NCBI GenBank assembly: GCA_039583875.1 | Contig: CM077163.1 | Span: forward strand, 236,646,646-236,710,645 | Direction: 5' to 3' | Length of the DNA stretch: 64,000 bases | Source of the DNA: Platanthera guangdongensis | Lineage: Eukaryota; Streptophyta; Magnoliopsida; Asparagales; Orchidaceae | Shown: piece after piece, positions 47,351 through 56,673 of the stretch | Layout: every line of letters starts with the position of its first letter | Numbering within the stretch: the first letter of the stretch is position 1 | Program-made: the position numbers and the translations under genes | Notes under the pieces: generated by a model | The model's database searches: none | What the model saw: the letters and a program-made list of their open reading frames with translations, nothing else | What the model was told of the DNA's origin: nothing

Positions 47351-48752
47351 CGTTGAAACCAGAAACCTGGTCTCTCGTGGAGTTCGTCCCTCGGGAAAGG
47401 GGTGACCTCACACCTACTACACTCGAGAGAACGTCACGGACCAGAGGATCAAGAAACTAGGAACAGACCCTCGGTTCTAGCGCGGAGGTCCCACCTCACA
47501 CCCGGAAGGCTACCTGAGCACTTCCCCTCCCTAGCCAATGCTCGAGCTAGGGTGCCTTGGAAGAGCTCTCTCAACTCTACCAAGAAGAAACCAAGGGAGG
47601 AGCAAGCAAGAAGAAGAAGATGAAGTCCCTCTCCAAGGCACCCAAGGGGGTCTATTTATAGTTTTCCAAAACCCCTTGGACCAAAATGACCGAGATGCCC
47701 TCACGCCCAAAAAGCCTTGGGCCAATAAAAAACAGCCACGCCGGGGGGGGGGGGGGGGGTAAAGGGGGAATTTTCCCCGAGGGCAAGAAGGTAAAACTGC
47801 AAGTAGAGGCCCTGGCCCCCGGCCGGTCTCGCCCCACTAGGCTGCCGAGCAAGAAGAGGCGGGGGCGAGACCCTGGCCCCCGGCCGGTCTCGCCCCGCTA
47901 GGCCGCCAAGAAAGAAGAGGCGGGGGCGAGACCCTGGCCCCCGGCCGGTTTCGCCCCGCTAGGCCGCCGAGCAAGAAGAGGCGGGGGCGAGACCCTGGCC
48001 CCCGGCCGGTCTCGCCCCGCTAGGCCGCCGAGCAAGAAGAGGCGGGGGCGAGACCCTGGCCCCCGGCCGGTCTCGCCCCGCTAGGCCGCTGAGCAAGAAG
48101 AGGCGGGGGCGAGACCCTGGCCCCCGGCCGGTCTCGCCCGCTAGGCCGCCGAGCAAGAAGAGGCGGGGGCGAGACCCTGGCCCCCGGCCGGTCTCGCCCC
48201 GCTAGGCCGCCGAGCAAGAAGAGGCGGGGGCGAGACCCTGGCCCCCAGCCGGTCTCGCCCCGCTAGGCCGCCGAGCAAGAAGAGGCGGGGGCGAGACCCT
48301 GGCCCCCGGCCGGTCTCGCCCCGCTAGGCCGCCGAGCAAGAAGAGGCGGGGGCGAGACCCTGGCCCCCGGCCGGTCTCGCCCTGCTAGGCCGCCGAGCAA
48401 GAAGAGGCGGGGGCGAGACCCTGGCCCCCGGCCGGTCTCGCCCCGCTAGGCCGCCGAGCAAGAAGAGGAGGGGGCGAGACCCTGGCCCCCGGCCGGTCTC
48501 GCCCCGCTAGGCCGCCGAGCAAGAAGAGGCGGGAGCGAGCTGGGCGACCTGCGACCTGGCTGAGGCGGCTTGCGGCCTGGCGGCCTGGGCGGCTTGCCAA
48601 AAGCGCCTTGGGGGGAGAAATATTTTCTCCCCATACTAGTATGTTTTTCATGTTCACCAAAAATTGGCCCCTAGGAGTGCAAAACTCCCAAAAAGCTTAA
48701 AAACTTGCTTACCTTGTTTTGGGCCCACTCTTCGCGAATACGGGGTTGTACA
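47351..48752 (-). repeat. 3' LTR of TR-GAG copy 2
   Basis: On the plus strand it runs from CGTTGAAACC (first base mutated from T) to GGGTTGTACA. It holds a minus-strand TATA box (CTATTTATAG at about 47651), poly-G near 47743, and about twelve GC-rich units of about 61 bp (47810-48540). It is longer than its partner LTR by 132 bp, mainly two extra units. Confidence 0.88.
47810..48540. repeat. 61 bp GC-rich minisatellite in the 3' LTR
   Basis: The unit is GCCGGTCTCGCCCCGCTAGG, CCGCCGAGCAAGAAGAGGC, GGGGGCGAGACCCTGGCCCCCG. About twelve copies are nearly identical. Each contains a GGTCTCGCCCC / GGGGCGAGACC inverted pair. Confidence 0.9.
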
Positions 48753-48829
48753 CAATCCCCGCTCTTTTCGAGGTTGGCACAAGCTCGGAAAGAAACATCC
48801 AACCCAACGTATTCGCGGAGTGCAACTTC

Positions 48830-51800
48830 CCCTCGGGGTCAACCTGCCATGCCAGCTAATGGGAGCCTGGGTGGCGAGACGGCCTCGGGGTGCAAAGCAC
48901 TTAGTCTCCACGAGAGGTACCACCGGCCCTGCCAGCTAGTGGGAGCCTGGCAGCGGGACCACCTCGGAGAAAAGGGACTTACTCTCTACGAGAGGTACCA
49001 CCGAACCTGCCAGCTAGTGGGAGCCTGGCAGCGGGACCACCTCGGAGCAAAGGAACTTACTCTCCACGAGAGGTACCACGAACCCTGCCAGCTAGTGGGA
49101 GCCTGGCAGCGGGACCACCTCGGAGCAAAGGAACTTACTCTCCACGAGAGGTACCACCGACCCTGCCAGCTAGTGGGAGCCTGGCAGCGGGACCACCTCG
49201 GAGCAAAGGAACTTACTCTCCACGAGAGGTACCACCGACCCTGCCAGCTAGTGGGAGCCTGACAGCGGGACCACCTTGGAGCAAAGGAACTTACTCTCCA
49301 CGAGAGGTACCACCGACCCTGCCAGCTAGTGGGAGCCTGGCAGCGGGACCACCTCGGAGCAAAGGAACTTTGCCCCCACGAGAGATCAACCTGCCCCGCC
49401 AGCTAGTGAGAGCCTGGCAGCGGAATCCATCTCGGAGCTAAGGAACTAAGGCTACCACGAGAGATCAACCTACCCAGCCAGCTAGTGGGAGCCTGGCGGC
49501 GGAATCATCTCGGAGCTAAGGAACTAAGGCTACCACGAGAGATCAACCTACCCAGCCAGCTAGTGGGAGCCTGGCGGCGGAATCATCATCGGAGCTAAGG
49601 ACTTGGGCTACCACCACGAGAGATCAACCTACCCAGCCAGCTAGTGGGAGCCTGGCGGCGGAATCATCATCGGAGCTAAGGACTTGGGCTACCACGAGAG
49701 ATCAACCTACCCAGCCAGCTAGTGGGAGCCTGGCGGCGGAATCATCATCGGAGCTAAGGGCTTGGGCTACCACGAGAGATCAACCTACCCAGCCAGCTAG
49801 TGGGAGCCTGGCGGCGGAATCATCATCGGAGCAAAGGACTTGGGCTACCACGAGAGATCAACCTACCCAGCCAGCTAGTGGGAGCCTGGCGGCGGAATCA
49901 TCTTCGGAGCAAAGGACTTGGGCTACCACGAGAGATCAACCTACCCAGCCAGCTAGTGGGAGCCTGGCGGCGGAATCATCATCGGAGCAAAGGACTTGGG
50001 CTACCACGAGAGATCAACCTACCCAGCCAGCTAGTGGGAGCCTGACGGCGGAATCATCATTGGAGCAAAGGACTTGGGCTACCACGAGAGATCAACCTAC
50101 CCAGCCAGCTAGTGGGAGCCTGGCGGCGGAATCGTCATCGGAGCTAAGGACTTGGGATACCACGAGAGATCAACCTACCCAGCCAGCTAGTGGGAGCCTG
50201 GCGGCGGAATCATCATCGGAGCTAAGGACTTGGGCTACCACGAGAGATCAACCTACCCAGCCAGCTAGTGGGAGCCTGGCGGCGGAATCATCATCGGAGC
50301 TAAGGACTTGGGCTGCCACGAGAGATCAACCTACCCAGCCAACTAGTGGGAGCCTGGCGGCGGAATCATCATCAGAGCTAAGGACTTGGGCTACCACGAG
50401 AGATCAACCTACCCAGCCAGCTAGTGGGAGCCTGGCGGCGGAATCATCATCGGAGCTAAGGACTTGGGCTACCACGAGAGATCAACCTACCCAGCCAGCT
50501 AGTGGGAGCCTGGCGGCGGAATCATCATCGGAGCTAAGGACTTGGGCTACCACGAGAGATCAACCTACCCAGCCAGCTAGTGGGAGCCTGGTGGCGGAAT
50601 CATCATCGGAGCTAAGGACTTGGGCTACCACGAGAGATCAACCTACCCAGCCAGCTAGTGAGAGCCTGGCGGAGGAATCGTCATCGGAGCTAAGGACTTG
50701 AGCTACCACGAGAGATCAACCTACCCAGCCAGCTAGTGGGAGCCTGGCGGCGGAATCATCATCGGAGCTAAGGACTTGGGCTACCACGAGAGATCAACCT
50801 ACCCAGCCAGCTAGTGGGAGCCTGGCGGCGGAATCATCATCGGAGCTAAGGACTTGGGCTGCCACGAGAGATCAACCTACCCAGCCAGCTAGTGGGAGCC
50901 TGGCGGCGGAATCATCATCGGAGCTAAGGACTTGGGCTACCACGAGAGATCAACCTACCCAGCCAGCTAGTGGGAGCCTGGCGGCGGAATCATCATCGGA
51001 GCTAAGGACTTGGGCTACCACGAGAGATCAACCTACCCAGCCAGCTAGTGGGAGCCTGGCGGCGGAATCATCATCGGAGCTAAGGACTTGGGCTACCACG
51101 AGAGATCAACCTACCCAGCCAGCTAGTGGGAGCCTGGCGGCGGAATCATCATCGGAGCTAAGGACTTGGGCTACCACGAGAGATCAACCTACCCAGCCAG
51201 CTAGTGAGAGCCTGGCAGCGGAATCCATCTCGGAGCTAAGGAACTAAGGCTACCACAAGAGATCAACCTACCCAGCCAGCTAGTGGGAGCCTGGCGGCGG
51301 AATCATCTTGGAGCTAAGGAACTAAGGCTACCACGAGAGATCAACCTACCCAGCCAGCTAGTGGGAGCCTGGCGGCGGAATCATCATCGGAGCTAAGGAC
51401 TTGGGCTACCACCACGAGAGATCAACCTACCCAGCCAGCTAGTGGGAGCCTGGCGGCGGAATCGTCATCGGAGCTAAGGACTTGGGCTACCACGAGAGAT
51501 CAACCTACCCAGCCAGCTAGTGGGAGCCTGGCGGCGGAATCATCATCGGAGCTAAGGACTTGGGCTACCACGAGAGATCAACCTACCCAGCCAGCTAGTG
51601 GGAGCCTAGCGGCGGAATCATCATCGGAGCTAAGGGCTTGGGCTACCACGAGAGATCAACCTACCCAGCCAGCTAGTGGGAGCCTGGTGGCGGAATCATC
51701 ATCGGAGCAAAGGACTTGGGCTACCACGAGAGATCAACCTACCCAGCCAGCTAGTGGGAGCCTGGCGGCGGAATCATCATCGGAGCAAAGGACTTGGGCT

Positions 51801-52030
51801 ACCACGAGAGATCAACCTACCCAGCCAGCTAGTGGGAGCCTGGCGGCGGAATCGTCATCGGAGCTAAGGACTTGGGCTACTACGAGAGATCAACCTACCC
51901 AGCCAGCTAGTGGGAGCCTGGCGGCGGAATCATCATCGGAGCTAAGGACTTGGGCTACCACGAGAGATCAACCTACCCAGCCAGCTAGTGGGAGCCTGGC
52001 GGCGGAATCATCATCGGAGCAAAGGACTTA
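48830..52030 (-). repeat. Large tandem array of about 78 bp hairpin-motif units, TR-GAG copy 2
   Basis: About 41 units are present. Early units (48900-49380) contain CTGCCAGCTAGTGGGAGCC then TGGCAGCGGGACCACCTCGG. Later units read CCAGCCAGCTAGTGGGAGCC then TGGCGGCGGAATCATCATCG. A block of several units at about 49405-50050 is repeated at about 51203-51850, so the array grew by block duplication as well as unit by unit. Long frames such as 50060-50701 follow from the 78 bp period (26 codons) and are not credible genes. Confidence 0.92.
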
Positions 52031-52174
52031 GGCTACACAATCAAACCTTGCCAAATCCTACATCCTCAAACGGGGAAAAAAGATGGGTTACATGATTCCC
52101 CCGACTCAGCTGGTCGGGGGTTAGACTCATTACAAGATAAGATACATACAGGACTCTGCCGAGGCGAGGCTTCC

Positions 52175-53119
52175 TCAGGGGGTCTGGGCCTGGTGGTCCT
52201 CATCCGCTTCCTGCTTGCCGGACACCTCCATCCTGCTCAGGCTCTCCATGATCTTTTCCATCTCCTCTGCCTTGGCCAACCAAGAGATGGTGTTGACGGC
52301 CGTGACGTAGCACTGCCGTGCCATCCTGGAGTCTCCCTTGACCCTGACCTGGATCCCTCCTGAGCTGAACTTGAGGCATTGGTGGAATGAAGACGGCACA
52401 CAACGGAAGGCGCTGATGAGGGGTCTTCCGAAGATGGCGTTGTAGCTGCTTGGAGCGTCAACAATGACGAACCGGCAGTTCCTCGAGACTCCTCCCAATT
52501 TTACTTGGAGCCCCACTCCACCCTCGACCTCCTTCCTTTCTCCTGAGAATCCGAACAGGGGTCCATCCGAGGCCAACACCCTCCTTGGCTCTACCTTCAT
52601 CTCGTCAAACGCCTTCTTGAAAATGACGTTGACGGAGCTTCCGTTGTCAACCAAGACCCGGGAGACGGTGTAGCCTTCGATGGCCGTCTGGATGACCAGC
52701 GCATCGCAGAACGGATCCTCATGATCCGGCAGGTCCTTCACCGAGAAGGTAATCTTTTCTTCTGGGGGTGGGGTCTGGGAAGTTGAGGCAACGCTCCTTC
52801 GGTACATGACATAGAGGCTTGCCTTCCGAGTGGCCTCAACCCCCACTCCGCCGTGGATCACTCCTATACCACCTCGGGTTCCCACGTCGACCCGGTCCTC
52901 GCATATATCATCACCCCCTTCTCCGGGTAGAACCTCTTCTACCCGCACCGGCGGCTGCGGCTGGGCGGGGCCTCTCGCCCCCCTCACTTCCAAGAACTCG
53001 GGGCAGGTGGCTGTGGCGTGCCCCTCCACCTGGTGGAAGTCGCAGTACGGTAGCGCTCCTCCCCTTTTTCGGCGGGCTGGGCGCTCTCTCCTGTTACCTC
53101 TTCCCCCTCCTATCGCCAA
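52175..53119 (-). pseudogene. Retroelement gag C-terminus and protease, TR-GAG copy 2
   Basis: From the N-terminal side it has a zinc-knuckle variant YCDFHQVEGHATATC, a Pro-rich linker, then the aspartic protease-like domain: ALVIQTAIEGYTVSRVLVDN with active site DNGSS, GPLFGFSGERKEVEGGVG, NCRFVIVD and YNAIFGRPLISAF. A C-terminal helix follows (EEMEKIMESLSRMEV) and the frame stops. In complete relatives reverse transcriptase would follow here; instead a stop and the tandem array follow, so the polyprotein is naturally short. This 314-codon stretch is intact. Confidence 0.85.
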
Positions 53120-54330
53120 GGCTTGCTGTGGAGGGGGTAAGAGTTGCCTTGGGGCCTGCCTCTGGAAGTTATACCTCCCTGCCTCTGGAAGTTATACCTC
53201 CCTTGGCCCCCATGATAGTTCCCCCCTCCTTGGATGAGAGCTCTTCCTGGACCTTGGGCAGGTCCTCCCTGCTGCCTCCAGCCTGGTTCCGGACCCTCCT
53301 ATCCTTGGAACCCCTGAGCTCTGTGATCCTCTCTCCTTCTTCCTTCCTGATGCCTTGAGCCACCCTGCTCCTTTTCCTCTGTCTCTGTTAGCTTTGCCAA
53401 TTTCTTGACAAACGCCGGGTTGGCTGCCTCCATGGCAATCTCCTCTGCCGCCCTTTCCATCAGCTCCTCGAAGGAAAGGGGGGCCTTCCGGGTCAAGCTC
53501 ATCTTGAAGAAGCCTTCCTTCAGCCCAATGGTGAAGGCCATCTGGAGAGCATACCCTGGCATCTCCTGGACCTCCAGGATCTCCTCTTGGAACCTGTCAA
53601 CGTAGCGGGCCAGCGACTCCTCGGCCCCCTGCCTTATCAAGAAGATGGACTCAGGACTCCTCTTCCGCTTCTTGGAGGTGGAGAAGCGGAGCTGGAAGCT
53701 TCGGCTCAAGTCCTCGAACCCATAGATCGATCTCGGAGGGAGTTGATGGAACCAGTCCCTTGCCTTCTCCTTCGGCGTGATCGCAAAGAGGCGACACTTG
53801 AAGGCATCCGTCATCGGTCTGATGGAGACGGCGTCTTCGAACCATTGCAGATGCTGGACGGGGTCATCCTTCCCGGAATAGTAAGCCATGTCTGGCTCTC
53901 TGAACCCCTCGGGAACGGGAGCTGAGATGATCAGCTCGCTGAAGGGTGACCCCTAAGGGGTGGTCTCGCCACTTCTACTCGCGCGGCCTGCTCGCCTGGG
54001 AGGTTGGCACTCGCCGGGCTAGAGAACAACTCTCGGCCGGTGAGGTCTCGCTCGACCCCATCGCCCATCCTCTCCTTCCCGGGCCTTCTTCCTGGAACAC
54101 TTCCTTCTCCCCCTGCTGGGGTCATCTCGCCTAGACCCCTGGGAGTCGACTCGTCGAGAGGGGGAGCTAACTCCTGGGGGGGTCGGGGTGGAGCTGCCAC
54201 CCTGAGGAGCAATGCTTCGCAACATCTCCATGATGCCTTGGATGGAGGCCATGAACTCTTGCCTCCCCACAAAGGGTCCTGGGGTGGGGAGCTCGCCGAG
54301 ATCATCACTACCTCCTTGACCTCCCGTCAT
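53120..54330 (-). pseudogene. Retroelement gag, TR-GAG copy 2 (frameshifted)
   Basis: The ATG at 54330 opens MTGGQGGSDDLGELPTPGP then GRQEFMASIQGIMEMLR and an Arg/Lys-rich stretch. The reading then has to pass to a second frame (GDGVERDLTGRELFSSPASA). The core gag (53889-53299) has MAYYSGKDDPVQHLQWFED, FKCRLFAITPKEKARDWFHQ and RYVDRFQEEILEVQEM. A 1 bp deletion near 53953 relative to copy 1 and a 23 bp tandem duplication at about 53157-53202 break the frame. Gag would form the virus-like particle; this copy is not intact. Confidence 0.8.
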
Positions 54331-54365
54331 GACACTCTCCTGAGATCTTCTGTGCTGGTCACTCT

Positions 54366-54382
54366 CCACGCTCACCGCACCA
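54366..54382 (-). other. Primer-binding site, tRNA-Phe type
   Basis: The minus strand reads TGGTGCGGTGAGCGTGG, three bases from the end of the 5' LTR. It is identical in all three elements that show it. Confidence 0.75.
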
Positions 54383-54385
54383 AAA

Positions 54386-55655
54386 TGTTGAAACCAGAAA
54401 CCTGGTATCTCGTGGAGTTCGTCCCTCGGGGAAGGGGTGACCTCACACCTACTACACTCGAGAGAACGTCACGGACCAGAGGATCAAGAAACTAGGAACA
54501 GACCCTCGGTTCTAGCGCGGAGGTCCCACCTCACACCCGGAAGGCTACCTGAGCACTTCCCCTCCCTAGCCAATGCTCGAGCTAGGGTGCCTTGGAAGAG
54601 CTCTCTCAACTCTACCAAGAAGAAACCAAGGGAGGAGCAAGCAAGAAGAAGAAGATGAAGTCCCTCTCCAAGGCACCCAAGGGGGTCTATTTATAGTTTT
54701 CCAAAACCCCTTGGACCAAAATGACTGAGATGCCCTCACGCCCAAAAAGCCTTGGGCCAATAAAAAACAGCCACGCCGGGGGGTAAAGGGGGAATTTTCC
54801 CCGAGGGCAAGAAGGTAAAACTGCAAGTAGAGGCCCTGGCCCCCGGCCGGTCTCGCCCCACTAGGCTGCCGAGCAAGAAGAGGCGGGGGCGAGACCCTGG
54901 CCCCCGGCCGGTCTCGCCCCGCTAGGCCGCCAAGAAAGAAGAGGCGGGGGCGAGACCCTGGCCCCCGGCCAGTTTCGCCCCGCTAGGCCGCCGAGCAAGA
55001 AGATGCGGGGGCGAGACCCTGGCCCCCGGCCGGTCTCGCCCCGCTAGGCCGCCGAGCAAGAAGAGGCGGGGGCGAGACCCTGGCCCCCGGCCGGTCTCGC
55101 CCCGCTAGGCCGCCGAGCAAGAAGAGGCGGGGGCGAGACCCTGGCCCCCGGCCGGTCTCGCCCCGCTAGGCCGCCGAGCAAGAAGAGGCGGGGGCGAGAC
55201 CCTGGCCCCCGGCCGGTCTCGCCCCGCTAGGCCGCCGAGCAAGAAGAGGCGGGGGCGAGACCCTGGCCCCCGGCCGGTCTCGCCCTGCTAGGCCGCCGAG
55301 CAAGAAGAGGCGGGGGCGAGACCCTGGCCCCCGGCCGGTCTCGCCACGCTAGGCCGCCGAGCAAGAAGAGGAGGGGGCGAGACCCTGTCCCCCGGCCGGT
55401 CTCGCCCCGCTAGGCCGCCGAGCAAGAAGAGGCGGGAGCGAGCTGGGCGACCTGCGACCTGGCTGAGGCGGCTTGCGGCCTGGCGGCCTGGGCGGCTTGC
55501 CAAAAGCGCCTTGGGGGGAGAAATATTTTCTCCCCCTACTAGTATGTTTTTCATGTTCACCAAAAATTGGCCCCTAGGAGTGCAAAACTCCCAAAAAGCT
55601 TAAAAACTTGCTTACCTTGTTTTGGGCCCACTCTTCGCGAATACGGGGTTGTACA
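54386..55655 (-). repeat. 5' LTR of TR-GAG copy 2
   Basis: On the plus strand it runs from TGTTGAAACCAGAAACC to GGGTTGTACA. It has the same TATA box (about 54688) and about ten copies of the 61 bp GC-rich unit (54840-55440). It is nearly identical to 47351-48752 outside the minisatellite, which suggests a fairly recent insertion. Confidence 0.9.
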
Positions 55656-56390
55656 CCGCTGTCAGGCTCTCACCTATCTGGCAGGGCCGGAAGTCACTCG
55701 ATGGCGGTAGTTGTGGACCCCGAGCTGATCCCGCTGGCAGGCTCTCATCTAGCTGGCAGGGTCGGAAGTCACTCGGTGTCATCCGTGGGCCTCGAGCAGA
55801 TCCCGCTGTCAGGCTCTCACCTAGCTGATAGGGCCGGAAGTCACCTGATGGTGATAGTAGTGGACCCCGGGTAGACTCGCTGCTCAGGCTCTCATTAGCT
55901 GGGCAGGGCTGTAGGCCCACCTGGGGGGAAAGGATTAGTTCTTGGAGGTTTTTGCAGGACCCCGAGTGATGCTCGACCCCGGGTAGACTCGCTGTCAGGC
56001 TCCCACTAGCTGGCAGGGATGTAGGCAAACCTGGGGGGTAAGGGAGAGAGAGTTTGTAGTTTGGAAAGAGAGTTTGGATATTTTGCAGGACCCCGAGTGA
56101 TGCTCGGCCCCGGGTAGGCTCGCTGTCAGGCTCCCACTAGCTGACAGGGCTGTAGGCACACCTGGGGGGTAAGGGAGAGAGTTTGGAGTTTGGAAAGAGA
56201 GTTTGGATATTTTGCAGGACCCCGAGTGATGCTCGGCCCCGGGTAGACTCGCTGTCAGGCTCCCACTAGCTGACAGGTCTGTAGGCTCGCCTGGGGGGTA
56301 AGGGACCCCGAGTGCTGCTCGGCCCCGGGTGGACTCGCTGTCAGGCTCTCATTAGCTGGCAGGGGTGTAGGCACACCTGGGGGGAAAGGA
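55656..56390 (+). repeat. Hairpin-motif array of the large element (right part)
   Basis: The first units match the 46660-47350 array. From about 55860 they grade into longer units beginning CCCCGAGTGATGCTCGGCCC, with GCTGTCAGGCTCCCACTAGC and TGACAGGGCTGTAGGCACAC. The stem pair varies: CTGTCAG with CTGACAG, CTGTCAG with CTGGCAG, and CTGCTCAG with CTGGGCAG. Confidence 0.85.
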
Positions 56391-56657
56391 TTAGCTTAGC
56401 GTGTACCAGAGGATACGACTTTGTTGTTTCACGATATCACGAGAAATTATGTACTCGTTGTAAATAATGGCATGAGGGCAATTCGATAGCAGTGAGTCAA
56501 AGGGTGTTGAGTGATCCAAAAGGCTCAAAAAGACCATGGAGAGATTGATGCTCCAAGCGCAGATTTCAGTTTCCCTCGAAAAATTTTTTTTTGGGTCGGC
56601 TCCCACTCGCCGGATACGTTGGGTTGGATGATTCTTTCCGAGCTTGTGCCAAGCTCG

Positions 56658-56673
56658 AAAAGAGCGGGGATTG
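56658..56673 (+). other. Polypurine tract of the large element
   Basis: AAAAGAGCGGGGATTG lies directly before TGTACAACCCCG. About 40 bp upstream of it (TTCTTTCCGAGCTTGTGCCA) is also conserved in the related elements. Confidence 0.75.

Larger units (their letters stand above)
47351..55655 (-). mobile_element. Non-autonomous gag-protease LTR retrotransposon (TR-GAG type), copy 2, nested
   Basis: It is a minus-oriented element of 8305 bp. The 5' LTR is 55655-54386, the primer site 54382-54366, gag-protease about 54330-52175, the tandem array 52030-48830, the polypurine tract 48770-48753 and the 3' LTR 48752-47351. No pol genes follow the protease. The host array reads GAGCAGAT on the left and CCGCTGTCAGG on the right, so the site rejoins with no target duplication. 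Confidence 0.88.

Noticed and set aside
46507..47405. 255-275 codon ORFs with a repeated SGSHLAGRAG or CQLGESLTAGSARGP peptide
   Set aside because: Units of 72 and 75 bp are multiples of three, so open frames persist by chance on both strands; there is no start context or homology.
48830..52030. CRISPR-like regular repeats
   Set aside because: The units are continuous tandem copies without unique spacers, inside a plant LTR retrotransposon.
49800..52031. ORFs with repeated GSLAAESSSELRTWATTRDQ
   Set aside because: The 78 bp unit is a multiple of three and lacks stops in this frame; the array is in the non-coding part of the element.
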